A DNA stretch of 64,000 nt from an uncultured Paraburkholderia sp. (GCA_940747215.1 CALNWS010000012.1:1-64000), one strand, 5' to 3'. Positions 28,641 through 42,349 are shown, numbered from the stretch's first letter. The notes: a model not told the origin generated them from the sequence alone. Numbers and translations are program-made.

Positions 28641-29651
28641 ATGCAGACCTCACGCAACAGGGGGGGCGCACGCGTCTTCCAGTTCGCGAAGCTGGCCGTC
28701 GCGATGGCCGCGGTCGCCGTGTCGGCCGGCTGTACGACGGTGCAGACGCCGACCAAGGGCGATCCGCTCGAAGGCCTGAACCGCACGATCTTCACGGTCA
28801 ACGACAGGCTCGACCAATACGCGCTGAAGCCGGTCGCCAAAGGCTACGTGTTCATCACGCCGCAGCCGGTGCGCGACAGCGTCACCAACTTCTTCTCGAA
28901 TATCGGCGACGTCTACATCGCAGCGAATAACCTGTTGCAGCTGAAGATCACCGACGGCGTGGAAGACATCATGCGGATCGTGATCAACATGGTGTTCGGT
29001 GTCGGCGGTCTGTTCGACGTGGCCACGCTCGCCAAGCTGCCGAAGCACGAGAACGACTTGGGCCTCACGCTCGGCCACTATGGCGTGCCGGCCGGTCCGT
29101 ACCTCGTGTTGCCGCTGTTCGGGCCGAGCACGGTGCGCGACGCGGTGGGTTCGATCGGCAACTACTATGTGAATCCGCTGAGCTACATCGATCCGGCGGG
29201 TTTGAGCTGGGCGCTCTATGGCCTGAACATCGTCAACACGCGTGCGAATCTGCTGAACGCGAGCGACGTGCTGGAAGGCGCCACGCTCGACAAGTATTCG
29301 TTCGTGCGTAACGCGTATCTTCAGCGCCGTCAGTATCTGCTGTCGGACGGCAAGCAGTCGGCGGCGTTGCCGAATTACGGCGACGAAGCACCGCTGCCCA
29401 AGTACGACGACGTAGACGGCGGCGCAGCGGCGGGCACGCAAGGTGCTGCCGCTAAACCGTCGGCCGAGACGGCCGCATCCGGCACGACGGCTGCAACGCC
29501 GCAAGGCGCGTCGGCGGCACCCGAAGCGGCATCGGGCAGCGCCGAAACGCCGCCGCTCGACATGAACGGCGGTCCGGAAACCACGCAGATTCCGGCCGGC
29601 CAGCTCGTGCCGCCGTCGCGTTTCAATTTCCCTTCGTTCAGATTGCGTTGA
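28641..29651 (+). CDS. mlaA: MlaA/VacJ outer-membrane lipoprotein
   Basis: MlaA sits in the outer membrane with a porin and removes misplaced phospholipids. The 336-aa protein has a lipobox VSAGC with Cys31, the family start DPLEGLNRTIFTVND, GVGGLFDVATLAKL and GPYLVLPLFGPSTVRD. The last ~100 residues are a low-complexity Ala/Pro/Gly tail not needed for the core fold. An AAGGAGAATAAC Shine-Dalgarno precedes the start, 11 bases after mlaD. Confidence 0.95.
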   Translation: MQTSRNRGGARVFQFAKLAVAMAAVAVSAGCTTVQTPTKGDPLEGLNRTIFTVNDRLDQYALKPVAKGYVFITPQPVRDSVTNFFSNIGDVYIAANNLLQLKITDGVEDIMRIVINMVFGVGGLFDVATLAKLPKHENDLGLTLGHYGVPAGPYLVLPLFGPSTVRDAVGSIGNYYVNPLSYIDPAGLSWALYGLNIVNTRANLLNASDVLEGATLDKYSFVRNAYLQRRQYLLSDGKQSAALPNYGDEAPLPKYDDVDGGAAAGTQGAAAKPSAETAASGTTAATPQGASAAPEAASGSAETPPLDMNGGPETTQIPAGQLVPPSRFNFPSFRLR

Positions 29652-29774
29652 TTGAATCGATCGTGCAGCCGTAACAGATCGATACGACTCTTGCCGTTTG
29701 CGCATGGATTGCCGCTGAACTCGCGTGTTAATGTCGGCTCAAACGGTTGCCCTATTTTTAAGGCAGGGCTCCAA

Positions 29775-30407
29775 ATGAAAAAATTCTTCCTGATTCCGTT
29801 GTTCGCTGCGCTGTTCTCGTTTGCCAGTGCCGGTGCATCGGCACAAACGGTCGACACCAATTCGCCGGACGGCATGATCAAGACGGTCACGCAGCAGGTG
29901 GTCGACGCCGTGCGCGCCGACAAGTCGATCCAGCAAGGTGACATCTCGCACATCACGAAGCTGGTCAACGAGAAGATCCTGCCGTACACGGACTTCCGCC
30001 GCACCACGCAGCTCGCAATGGGCCGCAACTGGCGCACCGTTACGCCTGAGCAGCAGAACCAGGTGGTCGAGCAGTTCAAGATGCTGCTGATCCGCACGTA
30101 CTCGGGCGCACTCGCGCAGGTGAAAGACCAGCAGATCCAGTACAAGCCGTTTCGCATGAACCCGGATGACACCGACACGGTGGTGCGCTCGGTCGTAATG
30201 AACAACGGCTCGCCGATCGAACTCGACTACCGTCTGTACAAGACGCCACAAGGCTGGCGCGTGTATGACATCAACGTGCTCGGCGCATGGCTGATCCAGG
30301 CGTATCAGCAGCAGTTCAACGAGCAGATCCTGCAGAAGGGCGTCGAGGGCCTGATCCAGTTCCTCACACAACGTAACCAGCAACTCGCCGCGGGCAAGCA
30401 GTCGTGA
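29775..30407 (+). CDS. mlaC: MlaC periplasmic phospholipid shuttle
   Basis: MlaC carries phospholipid between MlaA and MlaD. The 210-aa protein starts with a Sec signal (MKKFFLIPLFAALFSFASAGASA, cleaved before QTVD) and contains the ABC-type toluene tolerance family core (YTDFRRTTQLAMGRNWR, LLIRTYSGAL). The ATG at 29775 is used because it gives the signal peptide. Its stop overlaps the GTG of the next gene (GTGA). Confidence 0.95.
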   Translation: MKKFFLIPLFAALFSFASAGASAQTVDTNSPDGMIKTVTQQVVDAVRADKSIQQGDISHITKLVNEKILPYTDFRRTTQLAMGRNWRTVTPEQQNQVVEQFKMLLIRTYSGALAQVKDQQIQYKPFRMNPDDTDTVVRSVVMNNGSPIELDYRLYKTPQGWRVYDINVLGAWLIQAYQQQFNEQILQKGVEGLIQFLTQRNQQLAAGKQS

Positions 30408-30697
30408 GCGAAGTGGTCAATTCCGTCGCGAACCGCTTCGAATGTGGCGCGACGCTCACCCACGAGAGCGCGAAGGCCGCGCTCTCGGCGGGTCTGCAAC
30501 GCATCGCGGCAGGCGCGAACGGTGTGGATTGCGCGCCGCTCACGCAATTCGACTCGTTCGCGCTCGCTGTGCTTCTCGCGTGGGAGCGTGCCGCCCAAGC
30601 ACGCGGCGCCCGCTTCGAGATCGTCAATCTGCCGGCTGGCCTTGCCAGTCTTGCGCACGCTTACGGCGTCGACAGCCTCATTACGACGCGACATTGA
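30404..30697 (+). CDS. mlaB: STAS-domain protein MlaB
   Basis: A 97-aa STAS protein that binds the MlaF ATPase and stabilises the complex. DCAPLTQFDSFALAVLLAWERAAQARG carries the D-S/F-x-A-L region typical of lipid-asymmetry MlaB proteins. It starts at GTG 30404, overlapping the mlaC stop, and ends the mla cluster. Confidence 0.88.
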   Translation: MSEVVNSVANRFECGATLTHESAKAALSAGLQRIAAGANGVDCAPLTQFDSFALAVLLAWERAAQARGARFEIVNLPAGLASLAHAYGVDSLITTRH

Positions 30698-30756
30698 CGC
30701 TTCAATCGCGTCGATTCCCAACTTCGCCATTGAGATGGGGCTGCGGTTTTTTGCCC

Positions 30757-30762
30757 TATAAT
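30757..30762 (+). promoter_or_regulatory. Candidate -10 element before the second ABC pair
   Basis: A TATAAT in the same GCCCTATAAT context as before mlaF lies 106 bases upstream of the ABC ATPase start. No good -35 is seen at normal spacing. Confidence 0.3.
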
Positions 30763-30868
30763 CAAACGTTTTTTGGGGCAGCTAACCGGCCCCAATTCCG
30801 TTCCTCCCAGCATTTGTGCGCCTTTGCCAGGGCTCCTATAGGTGCCGCGACTCAGGCGGCCCACAGTC

Positions 30869-31801
30869 ATGTCAGCTATAGAAATTCGTAACGTCAAGAA
30901 GCGCTACAAGGATTTGCAGGCACTCAAGGGCGTCAGCCTCACAGTGGAAGAAGGCGAGTTCTTCGGGCTGCTCGGTCCGAACGGTGCGGGCAAGACAACG
31001 CTCATCAGCATTCTCGCGGGCCTCGCGCGCGCCGACGAAGGCAGCATCGAAGTGCGCGGCCACGACGTCGTCAACGACTTCCGTGGCGCACGCCGCTCGC
31101 TCGGCGTCGTGCCGCAGGAGCTCGTGTTCGATCCGTTTTTTACCGTCTGCGAAACGCTGCGCATCCAGTCCGGCTACTACGGCCTGCGCAACAATGACGC
31201 GTGGATCGACGAGATCATGGCCAATCTCGATCTCACCGACAAAGCCGACGCCAACATGCGCGCGCTCTCGGGCGGCATGAAGCGCCGCGTGCTGGTCGCG
31301 CAGGCGCTCGTGCACCGGCCGCCCGTCATCGTGCTGGATGAGCCGACCGCTGGCGTGGACGTGGAACTGCGCCAGACGCTGTGGAAATTCATCTCCCGTC
31401 TGAACCGTGAAGGTCACACCATAGTGCTGACCACGCACTATCTCGAAGAAGCCGAGTCGTTGTGCGACCGCATCGCGATGCTGCGTCGCGGCGAGGTCGT
31501 CACGCTCGAGCGCACCAGCACGCTGCTCCAGCGCTTTGCAGGTATGCAGCTCTTCGTGCGTTTCGCGCAGGGTGTGCTGCCTGCCGAGTTGCGCGTGCTC
31601 GAAGCGGAAGGCGGCGCGGGCAGCGGCAACGGCCGTCAGCATCTGTTGCGTCTGTCGAGCTACGACGACGTCGAGCCGATCCTCGCGAAGTGCCGCGCGG
31701 CGGGTTGCAAATTCGAAGAAATCGAGGTTCGCAAGGCCGATCTCGAAGACGTTTTCGTTCAGGTAATGAACGGTCCGGAAGTGATCGAGGGGCTTGCATG
31801 A
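30869..31801 (+). CDS. ABC-2 type transporter ATP-binding protein
   Basis: A 310-aa ATPase with Walker A GPNGAGKTT, signature LSGGMKRRVLVAQ and Walker B VIVLDEPTAGVD, then a C-terminal extension of about 90 residues, like the YadG group. With the overlapping permease gene it forms an inner-membrane exporter that in Burkholderia sits between mlaB and bolA, suggesting an envelope-related substrate. The ATG at 30869 follows AGGCGG at 30854-30859; the earlier GTG at 30842 has no such signal. Confidence 0.92.
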   Translation: MSAIEIRNVKKRYKDLQALKGVSLTVEEGEFFGLLGPNGAGKTTLISILAGLARADEGSIEVRGHDVVNDFRGARRSLGVVPQELVFDPFFTVCETLRIQSGYYGLRNNDAWIDEIMANLDLTDKADANMRALSGGMKRRVLVAQALVHRPPVIVLDEPTAGVDVELRQTLWKFISRLNREGHTIVLTTHYLEEAESLCDRIAMLRRGEVVTLERTSTLLQRFAGMQLFVRFAQGVLPAELRVLEAEGGAGSGNGRQHLLRLSSYDDVEPILAKCRAAGCKFEEIEVRKADLEDVFVQVMNGPEVIEGLA

Positions 31802-32553
31802 GCGGTTTCCGTACGCTATTTCGTAAGGAGATCCTGCGTTTCTGGAAGGTGTCGTTCCAGACCATGCTCGCGCCGGTCATCACCGCGTTGCTGTATCTGA
31901 CGATCTTCGGCCATGCGTTGCGCGGTCACGTGCAGGTTTATCCGGGCGTTGAATACACGAGCTTTCTGATTCTCGGCCTCGTGATGATGAGCGTGTTGCA
32001 GAATGCGTTCGCGAATAGTTCGTCGTCGCTGATCCAGTCGAAGATCACCGGTAATCTGGTGTTCGTGCTGCTGCCGCCGCTGTCGCACTACGAGATGTTC
32101 GCCGCGTACGTGCTCGCGGCCGTCGCGCGCGGGCTCGCGGTCGGCTTCGGCGTGTTCATCGTGACGATCTGGTTTGTGCCGGTGAGTTTCAGCGCGCCGC
32201 TCTTCATCATCCTGTTTGCGATTTTCGGCGCGGCGATCTTGGGCACGCTGGGTTTGATCGCGGGCATCTGGGCCGAGAAGTTCGACCAACTGGCCGCGTT
32301 CCAGAATTTTCTGATCATGCCGCTCACGTTCCTCTCGGGCGTGTTCTACTCCACGCATACGCTGCCACCGGTGTGGCGCGAAGCGTCGCGCCTCAATCCC
32401 TTTTTCTACATGATCGACGGCTTTCGCTATGGCTTCTTCGGGATGTCGGATATCAATCCGCTCGTGAGCCTCGCTATCGTCGCCGGTTTCTTCGTGGTGC
32501 TGGCCGCCATTGCGATGCGCATGCTCGCTACCGGCTACAAACTGCGCCACTGA
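31798..32553 (+). CDS. ABC-2 type transporter permease
   Basis: A 251-aa membrane protein with about six helices and the ABC-2 signature (LTFLSGVFYSTHTLPPVWREASRLNPF), YadH-like. The ATG overlaps the stop of the ATPase gene (ATGA). The substrate is unknown. Confidence 0.92.
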   Translation: MSGFRTLFRKEILRFWKVSFQTMLAPVITALLYLTIFGHALRGHVQVYPGVEYTSFLILGLVMMSVLQNAFANSSSSLIQSKITGNLVFVLLPPLSHYEMFAAYVLAAVARGLAVGFGVFIVTIWFVPVSFSAPLFIILFAIFGAAILGTLGLIAGIWAEKFDQLAAFQNFLIMPLTFLSGVFYSTHTLPPVWREASRLNPFFYMIDGFRYGFFGMSDINPLVSLAIVAGFFVVLAAIAMRMLATGYKLRH

Positions 32554-32567
32554 CCAGGAGCTTTCCC

Positions 32568-32807
32568 ATGTTGCCGACTCCCGAACAGGTCAAGCAATAC
32601 ATCGCGGCAGGTCTTGCCTGCGAGCATCTCGAAGTCGAAGGCGACGGTCAGCACTTCTTTGCGACCATCGTTTCACCGAGTTTCGAAGGCAAGCGCTCGA
32701 TCGTCCGTCATCAACTCGTGTACGCGGCGCTCGGCGACCGCATGCGCGAAGAAATTCACGCGCTCAGCATGAAAACGCTGACGCCCGCCGAATGGCAGAA
32801 CGTGTAA
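32568..32807 (+). CDS. BolA/IbaG-family protein
   Basis: A 79-aa BolA-fold protein (KQYIAAGLACEHLEVEGDGQHFFATIVSP, RHQLVYAALGDRM, IHALSMKTLTPAEW). IbaG-type members lie beside murA in many proteobacteria and bind Fe-S clusters with monothiol glutaredoxins. A candidate partner, grxD, lies at 61.7 kb. The start is fixed by CAGGAGCTTTCCC upstream. Confidence 0.92.
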   Translation: MLPTPEQVKQYIAAGLACEHLEVEGDGQHFFATIVSPSFEGKRSIVRHQLVYAALGDRMREEIHALSMKTLTPAEWQNV

Positions 32808-32836
32808 CTCTGGAAATTTAGTGTGATTTAGTGTGA

Positions 32837-34887
<2,051 letters not shown>

Positions 34888-34939
34888 TAGAGTGAGTTCG
34901 ATCCCGCTGTAAAGCACGCCTTACCGAAACGGAAAACGT

Positions 34940-36262
34940 ATGTCTATCAAGATTCGCAAACTCGATTCCACCGTGCCGGACTTCCAGAAGTCGCTGCATG
35001 CGGTGCTCGCGTTCGAGGCGAGCGAAGACGAAGCGATCGAGCACTCGGTCGCCCAGATTCTGAACGACGTGAAGGCGCACGGCGATGCCGCGGTGCTCGA
35101 ATACACACACCGTTTCGACCGCGTCGAAGCAACGAGCGTGGGCGCGCTCGAATTGCCGATGTCCGAGCTCGAAGCCGCGCTGGAAGGTCTGGAGCCGAAG
35201 CGCCGTGCGGCGCTCGAAGCGGCGGCGGCGCGCGTGCGCGATTACCACGAGAAGCAGAAGATCGAATGCGGCAGCCATAGCTGGCAGTACACGGAAGCCG
35301 ACGGTACCGTACTTGGCCAGAAGGTCACGCCGCTCGACCGCGCCGGTATCTACGTGCCGGGCGGCAAGGCGGCGTATCCGTCGTCGGTGCTAATGAATGC
35401 GATTCCCGCGCGTGTGGCGGGTGTGCGCGAAATCGTCATGGTCGTGCCCACGCCGGACGGCGTGAAGAATCCGCTGGTGCTCGCGGCGGCGTTGCTGGGC
35501 GGCGTGGACCGCGTGTTCACGATCGGCGGCGCGCAGGCAGTCGGTGCGCTCGCTTACGGCACGCAAACCATTCCCGCCGTCGACAAGATCTGCGGTCCGG
35601 GCAATGCGTATGCCGCGTCGGCGAAGCGCCGCGTGTTCGGCACGGTCGGCATCGACATGATCGCCGGGCCATCGGAAATTCTGGTGCTGTGCGACGGCAC
35701 GACGGATCCGCGCTGGGTCGCGATGGACCTGTTCTCGCAAGCCGAGCACGACGAACTCGCCCAATCCATTCTGCTGTGCCCAGACGAGGCGTTCATCGGC
35801 CGCGTGCAGGATGCCATCGACGAACTGCTGCCCACCATGCCGCGCCGCGACGTGATTCAGGCATCGCTGGAAGGACGCGGCGCGCTGGTCAAGGTGCGCG
35901 ATATGGCCGAAGCCTGCGCGATCGCGAACGACATCGCGCCGGAGCATATGGAAATCTCCGCGCTGGAACCGCACCAGTGGGGCCAACTGATCCGCCACGC
36001 AGGCGCGATTTTCCTTGGCCGTTACACGAGCGAGAGTCTCGGCGACTACTGCGCAGGACCGAATCACGTTCTGCCTACGTCGCGTACCGCACGGTTCTCG
36101 TCGCCGCTCGGTGTCTACGATTTCTTCAAGCGTTCGAGCGTGATCGAGGTCAGCGCGGAAGGCGCGCAGACGCTCGGCGAGATCGCGGCCGAACTGGCCT
36201 ACGGCGAAGGTCTGCAGGCGCACGCCCGCAGCACCGAATACCGGATGCGCCAGAACGGGTGA
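34940..36262 (+). CDS. hisD: Histidinol dehydrogenase
   Basis: HisD oxidises histidinol to histidine in two NAD-dependent steps with bound zinc. The 440-aa protein contains [20 protein letters not shown], the family signature around [12 protein letters not shown] and [11 protein letters not shown], and the metal and base region APEHMEISA and GPNHVLPTS. It lies 52 bases after hisG. Confidence 0.97.
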   Translation: MSIKIRKLDSTVPDFQKSLHAVLAFEASEDEAIEHSVAQILNDVKAHGDAAVLEYTHRFDRVEATSVGALELPMSELEAALEGLEPKRRAALEAAAARVRDYHEKQKIECGSHSWQYTEADGTVLGQKVTPLDRAGIYVPGGKAAYPSSVLMNAIPARVAGVREIVMVVPTPDGVKNPLVLAAALLGGVDRVFTIGGAQAVGALAYGTQTIPAVDKICGPGNAYAASAKRRVFGTVGIDMIAGPSEILVLCDGTTDPRWVAMDLFSQAEHDELAQSILLCPDEAFIGRVQDAIDELLPTMPRRDVIQASLEGRGALVKVRDMAEACAIANDIAPEHMEISALEPHQWGQLIRHAGAIFLGRYTSESLGDYCAGPNHVLPTSRTARFSSPLGVYDFFKRSSVIEVSAEGAQTLGEIAAELAYGEGLQAHARSTEYRMRQNG

Positions 36263-36459
36263 GCGTAGAAGCGAAGCGGGTGCCGGGCGGGCAACGCTGA
36301 TCGGAGTGCGGTCAGTCGTCGCCAAATAAGCCGGCAAAAACCGGGCGACGGATTTCTTGCTGCGCTCCGTTTAAATAACAACAGAGACCAACCTAGGGGC
36401 GGCGCGCATGCCGCCAACGCTGGTTGGCGCGCGCTGGGCGTCGACCGGCCCACTAACTT

Positions 36460-37530
36460 ATGACTACACCTCAAGACATCATCCGCAGTGACGTGCTCGC
36501 GATGACGAGCTATCCCGTTCCCGACGCCACGGGCTATATCAAGCTCGACGCGATGGAAAATCCGTTTCCGCTGCCGCCGGTTCTGGCCGCGCATCTGGGC
36601 GAGCATCTCGCGGGTGTCACGTTGAACCGCTATCCGGCGCCGCGTCCGGACGCGCTGATCGAAAAGATCAAACGCGTGATGGGCGTGCCGTCCGGTTGCG
36701 ACGTGCTACTCGGCAACGGTTCGGATGAAATCATCAGCATGGTGTCGATCGCATGTGTGAAGCCGGGTGCAAAGGTGCTCGCGCCGATGCCGGGCTTCGT
36801 CATGTATCAGATGTCGGCGAGGCTCGCGAATCTGGAGTTCGTCGGCGTGCCGCTGAACGCCGATTTCACGCTCGACACCGAAGCGATGCTCGCCGCGATT
36901 GCCGAGCACGAACCGGCCATCGTCTACCTCGCGTATCCGAACAATCCCACGGGCATGCTGTACGACGATGCCGACATGGAGCGCATCATCGCGGCGGCGT
37001 CGAAGAGCCTCGTGGTGATCGACGAGGCATATCAGCCGTTCGCACAGAAAAGCTGGCTGCCGCGCGCCGACGCGTTCGACAACGTCGTAGTCATGCGTAC
37101 CGTCTCGAAGCTCGGCCTCGCCGGCATCCGCCTCGGCTATCTGGTCGGCAAACCCGCGTGGCTCACGGAATTCGACAAGGTGCGCCCGCCTTACAACACC
37201 AACGTGCTGACGCAGGCCGCCGCCGATTTCTTGCTCGATCACGTCGACGTGCTCGATTCGCAGGCGGCGCAATTGCGCGACGAACGCACGAAACTCGCGG
37301 AAGCCGTGGCGCAATTGCCGGGTGCCCAAGTGTTCCCGAGCGCCGGGAATTTCCTGCTCGTGCGTGTGCCGGATGCATCGGTTCTGTTCGAAACGCTGCT
37401 GACGGCACGGGTTCTGATCAAAAACGTGAGTAAAATGCACCCATTGCTGGCCAATTGCGTGCGTTTGACCGTCGGTTCGCCCGAAGAAAATGCCCAGTTG
37501 CTCGCCAGTCTGAAACTCGTTTTGCATTGA
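36460..37530 (+). CDS. hisC: Histidinol-phosphate aminotransferase
   Basis: HisC is a PLP aminotransferase that makes histidinol phosphate. The 356-aa fold-type I protein has [10 protein letters not shown], the VIDEAYQPF Asp that contacts the pyridine nitrogen, and the Schiff-base lysine in [14 protein letters not shown] 197-base gap before it holds no recognisable gene. Confidence 0.97.
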   Translation: MTTPQDIIRSDVLAMTSYPVPDATGYIKLDAMENPFPLPPVLAAHLGEHLAGVTLNRYPAPRPDALIEKIKRVMGVPSGCDVLLGNGSDEIISMVSIACVKPGAKVLAPMPGFVMYQMSARLANLEFVGVPLNADFTLDTEAMLAAIAEHEPAIVYLAYPNNPTGMLYDDADMERIIAAASKSLVVIDEAYQPFAQKSWLPRADAFDNVVVMRTVSKLGLAGIRLGYLVGKPAWLTEFDKVRPPYNTNVLTQAAADFLLDHVDVLDSQAAQLRDERTKLAEAVAQLPGAQVFPSAGNFLLVRVPDASVLFETLLTARVLIKNVSKMHPLLANCVRLTVGSPEENAQLLASLKLVLH

Positions 37531-37617
37531 AGTCGTACTGCGCGGCGCGCGGCTCACCGCTCGCCGTGTTCCCCTCCCACACTACTATCGTTTTCTAGCT
37601 TGATTCGAGGAATTACC

Positions 37618-38205
37618 ATGCGCCTTGCGGAAGTCGTTCGCAATACCAGCGAAACGCAGATCCGTGTGAAGATCAACCTGGACGGCACCGGCCAGCAAAA
37701 GCTGAAAACCGGCGTGCCGTTCCTGGGCCACATGCTCGACCAGATTGCGCGGCATGGCTTGATCGATCTCGACATTGAAGCGCATGGCGACCTCGAAATT
37801 GACGACCATCATACGGTCGAAGACGTCGGCATCACGCTCGGCCAGGCCGTGGCGAAAGCTATCGGCGACAAGAAGGGCATTCGCCGTTACGGTCACGCCT
37901 ACGTGCCGCTCGACGAAGCGCTGTCGCGCGTCGTGATCGACTTTTCCGGCCGTCCGGGCCTCGAATTCCACGTGCCGTTCACGCGCGCGCGTATCGGCAC
38001 GTTCGACGTCGATCTCTTCATCGAATTTTTCCGCGGCTTCGTGAATCATGCCGGCGTGACTCTGCATATCGACAACCTGCGCGGCCTGAACGCCCATCAC
38101 CAGATGGAAACGGTGTTCAAGGCATTCGGGCGTGCGATCCGCATGGCCGTCGAGCTTGACGAACGCGCGGCGGGACAGATTCCGTCGACCAAGGGCAGTC
38201 TCTAA
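37618..38205 (+). CDS. hisB: Imidazoleglycerol-phosphate dehydratase
   Basis: A monofunctional dehydratase of 195 aa, without the histidinol-phosphatase domain of the E. coli fusion. Metal-binding motifs are [23 protein letters not shown] and [18 protein letters not shown] chose the ATG at 37618, eight bases after GAGGAA. The phosphatase of the pathway is not in this window. Confidence 0.97.
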   Translation: MRLAEVVRNTSETQIRVKINLDGTGQQKLKTGVPFLGHMLDQIARHGLIDLDIEAHGDLEIDDHHTVEDVGITLGQAVAKAIGDKKGIRRYGHAYVPLDEALSRVVIDFSGRPGLEFHVPFTRARIGTFDVDLFIEFFRGFVNHAGVTLHIDNLRGLNAHHQMETVFKAFGRAIRMAVELDERAAGQIPSTKGSL

Positions 38206-38273
38206 GCGACGTTTCAACCACTTTTCACCGCACCGGAACCTAGCCGGTCGCGTTCACGCGCGCTTGGTATGCG

Positions 38274-38869
38274 ATGGCATTCTGAAGTCGTTTATTTCGC
38301 TGCTGGCGTTGATCAATCCGGTCGGCGCCATTCCGTTCTTCATGAGCCTCACGGCTCAGAACGATCCGCATCGCATCAATTTCGGTGTTTTGCATGATTG
38401 CGGTCACGACGCTGTTCGGACAGCAGATCATCAGCTTTTTCGGTATTTCGGTCGGTTCGCTCGAAGTGGGCGGCGGGATCATCATGCTGCTGATGGTGAT
38501 CAACATGCTGAACGCGCAGATCGGCAATAGCCGTTCGACGCCTGAAGAGCGTCATGAAGCCGAGCAGAAGGACAACATCGCAGTCGTGCCGCTCGCGATT
38601 CCGCTCCTCACCGGGCCGGGCGCGATCAGCACGACGATCATTTACGCGGCCGGGTCGGCGCACTGGTACGACCGGATCAGCCTCGTCGCGATCGGCGCAG
38701 TACTCGCGGCGATCTGCTTTTTTCGTTGCGGCTGGCCGAACCGATCGCCCGCTGGGTGGGTCGCACGGGTATCAATATCGGTACGCGGCTCATGGGTTTG
38801 ATTTTATCGGTGCTGGCGGTGGAATTCATCGTCGATGGATTGAAGGCATTGCTGCCTAACTTGAAATGA
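38274..38869 (+). pseudogene. marC: MarC-family membrane protein, multiply broken, inside the his operon
   Basis: MarC/UPF0056 proteins are six-helix inner-membrane proteins of unclear function. Pieces in order are LKSFISLLALINPVGAIPFFMSL (frame 1), IAVTTLFGQQIISFFGISVGSLEVGG through LLTGPGAISTTIIYAAGSAHWYD (frame 2), then LAEPIARWVGRTGINIGTRLMG to LLPNLK (frame 3). Lesions are a lost base right after the ATG at 38274 (ATG-GCA-TT-CTG), a deletion near 38370-38385 removing about 10 residues, and an indel in the T-run near 38720. The original TGA overlaps the hisH ATG, so hisH used to be coupled to it. Confidence 0.9.
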
Positions 38870-39507
38870 AAACTTCGATAGCGATTGTGGATTACGGAAT
38901 GGGCAACCTGCGTTCGGTTGCTCAGGCGTTGCGAAAGGCCGCGCCGGAATCGTACGTGGCGATCGTCGATCAGCCGGAAGCGATCTGCGCGGCCGACCGC
39001 GTGGTGCTGCCAGGCCAGGGCGCGATGCCGGACTGCATGCGCAGCCTCGGCGATTCCGGTTTGCAGGAAGCGGTGATCGAAGCCTCGCGCACCAAGCCGC
39101 TGATGGGCGTGTGCGTCGGCGAGCAGATGCTGTTTGACTGGAGCGCCGAGGGCGATACGCCGGGCCTCGGTCTGTTGTCCGGCAAGGTGCTGCGCTTCGA
39201 TCTCGCCGGCCAGTTGCAGGACGACGGCTCGCGCTTCAAGGTGCCGCAAATGGGCTGGAATCGCGTGCGTCAGGCGCAGCCGCATCCGTTGTGGGACGGC
39301 GTCGCAGACAACGCTTTTTTCTATTTTGTGCATAGTTATTACGTTGTGCCTGGCAATGCGGCACATACGTCGGGCGAAACCATGTACGGTGTGCCGTTTA
39401 CGTCGGCGGTGGCGTGGGACAATATCTTCGCCACCCAGTTTCACCCGGAAAAGAGTGCGGAAGCCGGATTGCGTGTGTATCGCAACTTCGTGCACTGGAA
39501 GCCGTGA
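38866..39507 (+). CDS. hisH: Imidazole glycerol phosphate synthase, glutaminase subunit
   Basis: HisH releases ammonia from glutamine for HisF. The 213-aa class I glutaminase has the oxyanion/nucleophile motif GVCVGEQML with Cys83 and the FHPEKS His/Glu pair near 194-196. The ATG overlaps the ancestral marC stop, and I see no strong Shine-Dalgarno of its own (CCTAACTTGAAATG), so expression may suffer from marC decay. Confidence 0.96.
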   Translation: MKTSIAIVDYGMGNLRSVAQALRKAAPESYVAIVDQPEAICAADRVVLPGQGAMPDCMRSLGDSGLQEAVIEASRTKPLMGVCVGEQMLFDWSAEGDTPGLGLLSGKVLRFDLAGQLQDDGSRFKVPQMGWNRVRQAQPHPLWDGVADNAFFYFVHSYYVVPGNAAHTSGETMYGVPFTSAVAWDNIFATQFHPEKSAEAGLRVYRNFVHWKP

Positions 39508-39709
39508 GCACAGAGATTTTCTCATCCCGCCATCCATCGCTTCAGCCAGCGCCGCGCCACGACCGTGGCCATGCGATTTCGCGGCAAACCGACGCTACGC
39601 AAGGGCGTCGAAAGAGTTGTAATAAACTAACGGAACGGCGTGCAGGCGGGCTGGATCACCAGTTGCCCGCGCCGACCATCAACCCATTCCTAGATAACAC
39701 CCGATTGCT

Positions 39710-40462
39710 ATGCTGCTGATTCCCACCATCGACCTGAAAGACGGTCAGTGTGTACGCCTCAAACAGGGCAATATGGACCAGGCGACGATTTTCTCCGAGG
39801 AACCGGCGGCCATGGCCCGACATTGGGTCGACCGCGGTGCCCGCCGTCTGCACCTCGTCGACCTGAATGGCGCATTTGCCGGCAAGCCGAAGAATGAAGA
39901 CGCGATCCGCGCGATCATCGAAGAAGTGGGTGGCGAGATTCTCGTCCAGCTGGGCGGCGGCATTCGCGATCTGAACACGATCGAGCGCTATCTGGACGAC
40001 GGTCTGTCGTACGTCATCATCGGCACAGCGGCAGTGAAGAATCCGGGCTTTCTGCAGGACGCCTGCACAGCGTTCGGCGGCCACATCATCGTCGGTCTGG
40101 ATGCGAAAGACGGCAAAGTGGCAACGGACGGCTGGAGCAAACTCACCGGTCACGAAGTGGCCGACCTCGCGCGCAAGTTCGAAGACTACGGCTGCGAATT
40201 GATCATCTACACGGACATCGGCCGCGACGGCATGCTGCAGGGCATCAACATCGAAGCCACGGTGCGCCTCGCGCGCGCGGTGAAGATTCCGGTGATCGCC
40301 AGCGGCGGTCTGTCGAATTTGGCCGACATCGAGTCGCTCTGCGAAGTCGAAGACGAAGGCATCGAAGGCGTGATCTGCGGCCGCGCGATCTATTCGGGCG
40401 ATCTCGACTTTGCTGCTGCGCAAACGCACGCAGACCGTCTGCGCGAATCGGACGACGCTTAA
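39710..40462 (+). CDS. hisA: ProFAR isomerase
   Basis: HisA isomerises ProFAR to PRFAR in the histidine pathway. The 250-aa TIM barrel has the catalytic aspartates in IPTIDLKDG (Asp8) and [10 protein letters not shown], and phosphate loops LGGGIRD and ASGGLSN. It lies 202 bases after hisH; that gap holds nothing recognisable. Confidence 0.97.
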   Translation: MLLIPTIDLKDGQCVRLKQGNMDQATIFSEEPAAMARHWVDRGARRLHLVDLNGAFAGKPKNEDAIRAIIEEVGGEILVQLGGGIRDLNTIERYLDDGLSYVIIGTAAVKNPGFLQDACTAFGGHIIVGLDAKDGKVATDGWSKLTGHEVADLARKFEDYGCELIIYTDIGRDGMLQGINIEATVRLARAVKIPVIASGGLSNLADIESLCEVEDEGIEGVICGRAIYSGDLDFAAAQTHADRLRESDDA

Positions 40463-40674
40463 GCGCCAGCATCGAAGGCCGCGCGCCGGTTCCGATCCGG
40501 CGCGTGAGCCGAAAACCGGTTCGGGCGTCTCATGCGCCCTGACTGATCAAGCAGTTTTAAAAGCAGAATCACAGCAGGTTCAGGCGCGACGCGCGCCGGC
40601 CGCGCGCCTTTCTGCCGCCCGTTGAAGTTTCGAACGAGCGGCCTCATCAGCGGTATTGGCAGAATTGCAACATC

Positions 40675-41448
<774 letters not shown>

Positions 41449-41449
41449 C

Positions 41450-41860
41450 GTGGTGAATCCCGCAGCAGTGAACTGGCTCGACAAGGTCAAATGGGACGCG
41501 AACGGCTTGGTGCCGGTAATCGCGCAGGAAGCGTCGACGAATGACGTGCTGATGTTCGCGTGGATGAACCGCGAAGCGCTGGCGAAAACCGTCGAAACGG
41601 GCCGCGCGATGTATTTCTCGCGTTCGCGTCAGCGCCTGTGGTTCAAGGGCGAGGAGTCCGGCCACGTGCAGCATGTGCATGAAGTGCGGCTCGATTGCGA
41701 CGAAGACGTCGTGCTGCTGAAAGTGGAACAGGTGTCGGGCATTGCCTGCCACACCGGCCGCCACTCGTGCTTTTTCCAGAAACTCGAAGGCTCGGCGGAA
41801 GATGGCGACTGGGTCGCCGTCGATCCCGTGCTGAAAGACCCCGAACACATTTACAAATGA
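41450..41860 (+). CDS. hisI: Phosphoribosyl-AMP cyclohydrolase
   Basis: HisI opens the adenine ring of PR-AMP with zinc and magnesium. The 136-aa stand-alone protein has [13 protein letters not shown] and the cysteine motif [13 protein letters not shown]. It starts with GTG at 41450, and its TGA overlaps the hisE ATG. Confidence 0.96.
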   Translation: MVNPAAVNWLDKVKWDANGLVPVIAQEASTNDVLMFAWMNREALAKTVETGRAMYFSRSRQRLWFKGEESGHVQHVHEVRLDCDEDVVLLKVEQVSGIACHTGRHSCFFQKLEGSAEDGDWVAVDPVLKDPEHIYK

Positions 41861-42249
41861 CGCAATTCACTTCATCCACGGAATCCGCTTCGTCCACGAC
41901 CGACGCGCTTATGCGTCTCGCGGCGATTATCGACAGCCGCAAGGGCGGCGATCCGGACGTCTCGTATGTGTCGCGCCTCTTTCACAAGGGCGATGACGCG
42001 GTACTGAAGAAAATCGGCGAGGAAGCCACCGAAGTCGTGCTGGCAGCCAAAGACACGCGCCACGGCGGCGCGCCGAAGGCGCTGGTCGGCGAAGTGGCGG
42101 ATTTGTGGTTTCACTGCCTCGTTATGCTGTCGCATTTCGATCTGAGCCCCGCCGACGTGCTCGCCGAGCTCGAGCGCCGCGAAGGCATGTCGGGTATCGA
42201 AGAAAAAGCCCTGCGCAAAAGCCGCGAGCGCGAGCAGAACGGCGACTGA
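41857..42249 (+). CDS. hisE: Phosphoribosyl-ATP pyrophosphatase
   Basis: HisE removes pyrophosphate from PR-ATP, the second step of histidine synthesis. The 130-aa all-helical protein has the MazG-like core [15 protein letters not shown] and [14 protein letters not shown]. The ATGA overlap with hisI fixes the start. The N-terminal Ser/Thr-rich 15 residues are not conserved. Confidence 0.96.
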   Translation: MTQFTSSTESASSTTDALMRLAAIIDSRKGGDPDVSYVSRLFHKGDDAVLKKIGEEATEVVLAAKDTRHGGAPKALVGEVADLWFHCLVMLSHFDLSPADVLAELERREGMSGIEEKALRKSREREQNGD

Positions 42250-42349
42250 TTTTGACGTGGCGTCTTGAAGTGACGCGCGGGCGCGCCCACATTGCACTGA
42301 ACGCCGCCGATCCAATTTGCACCTGATCGCAACACGGGAGGACGCAAGC

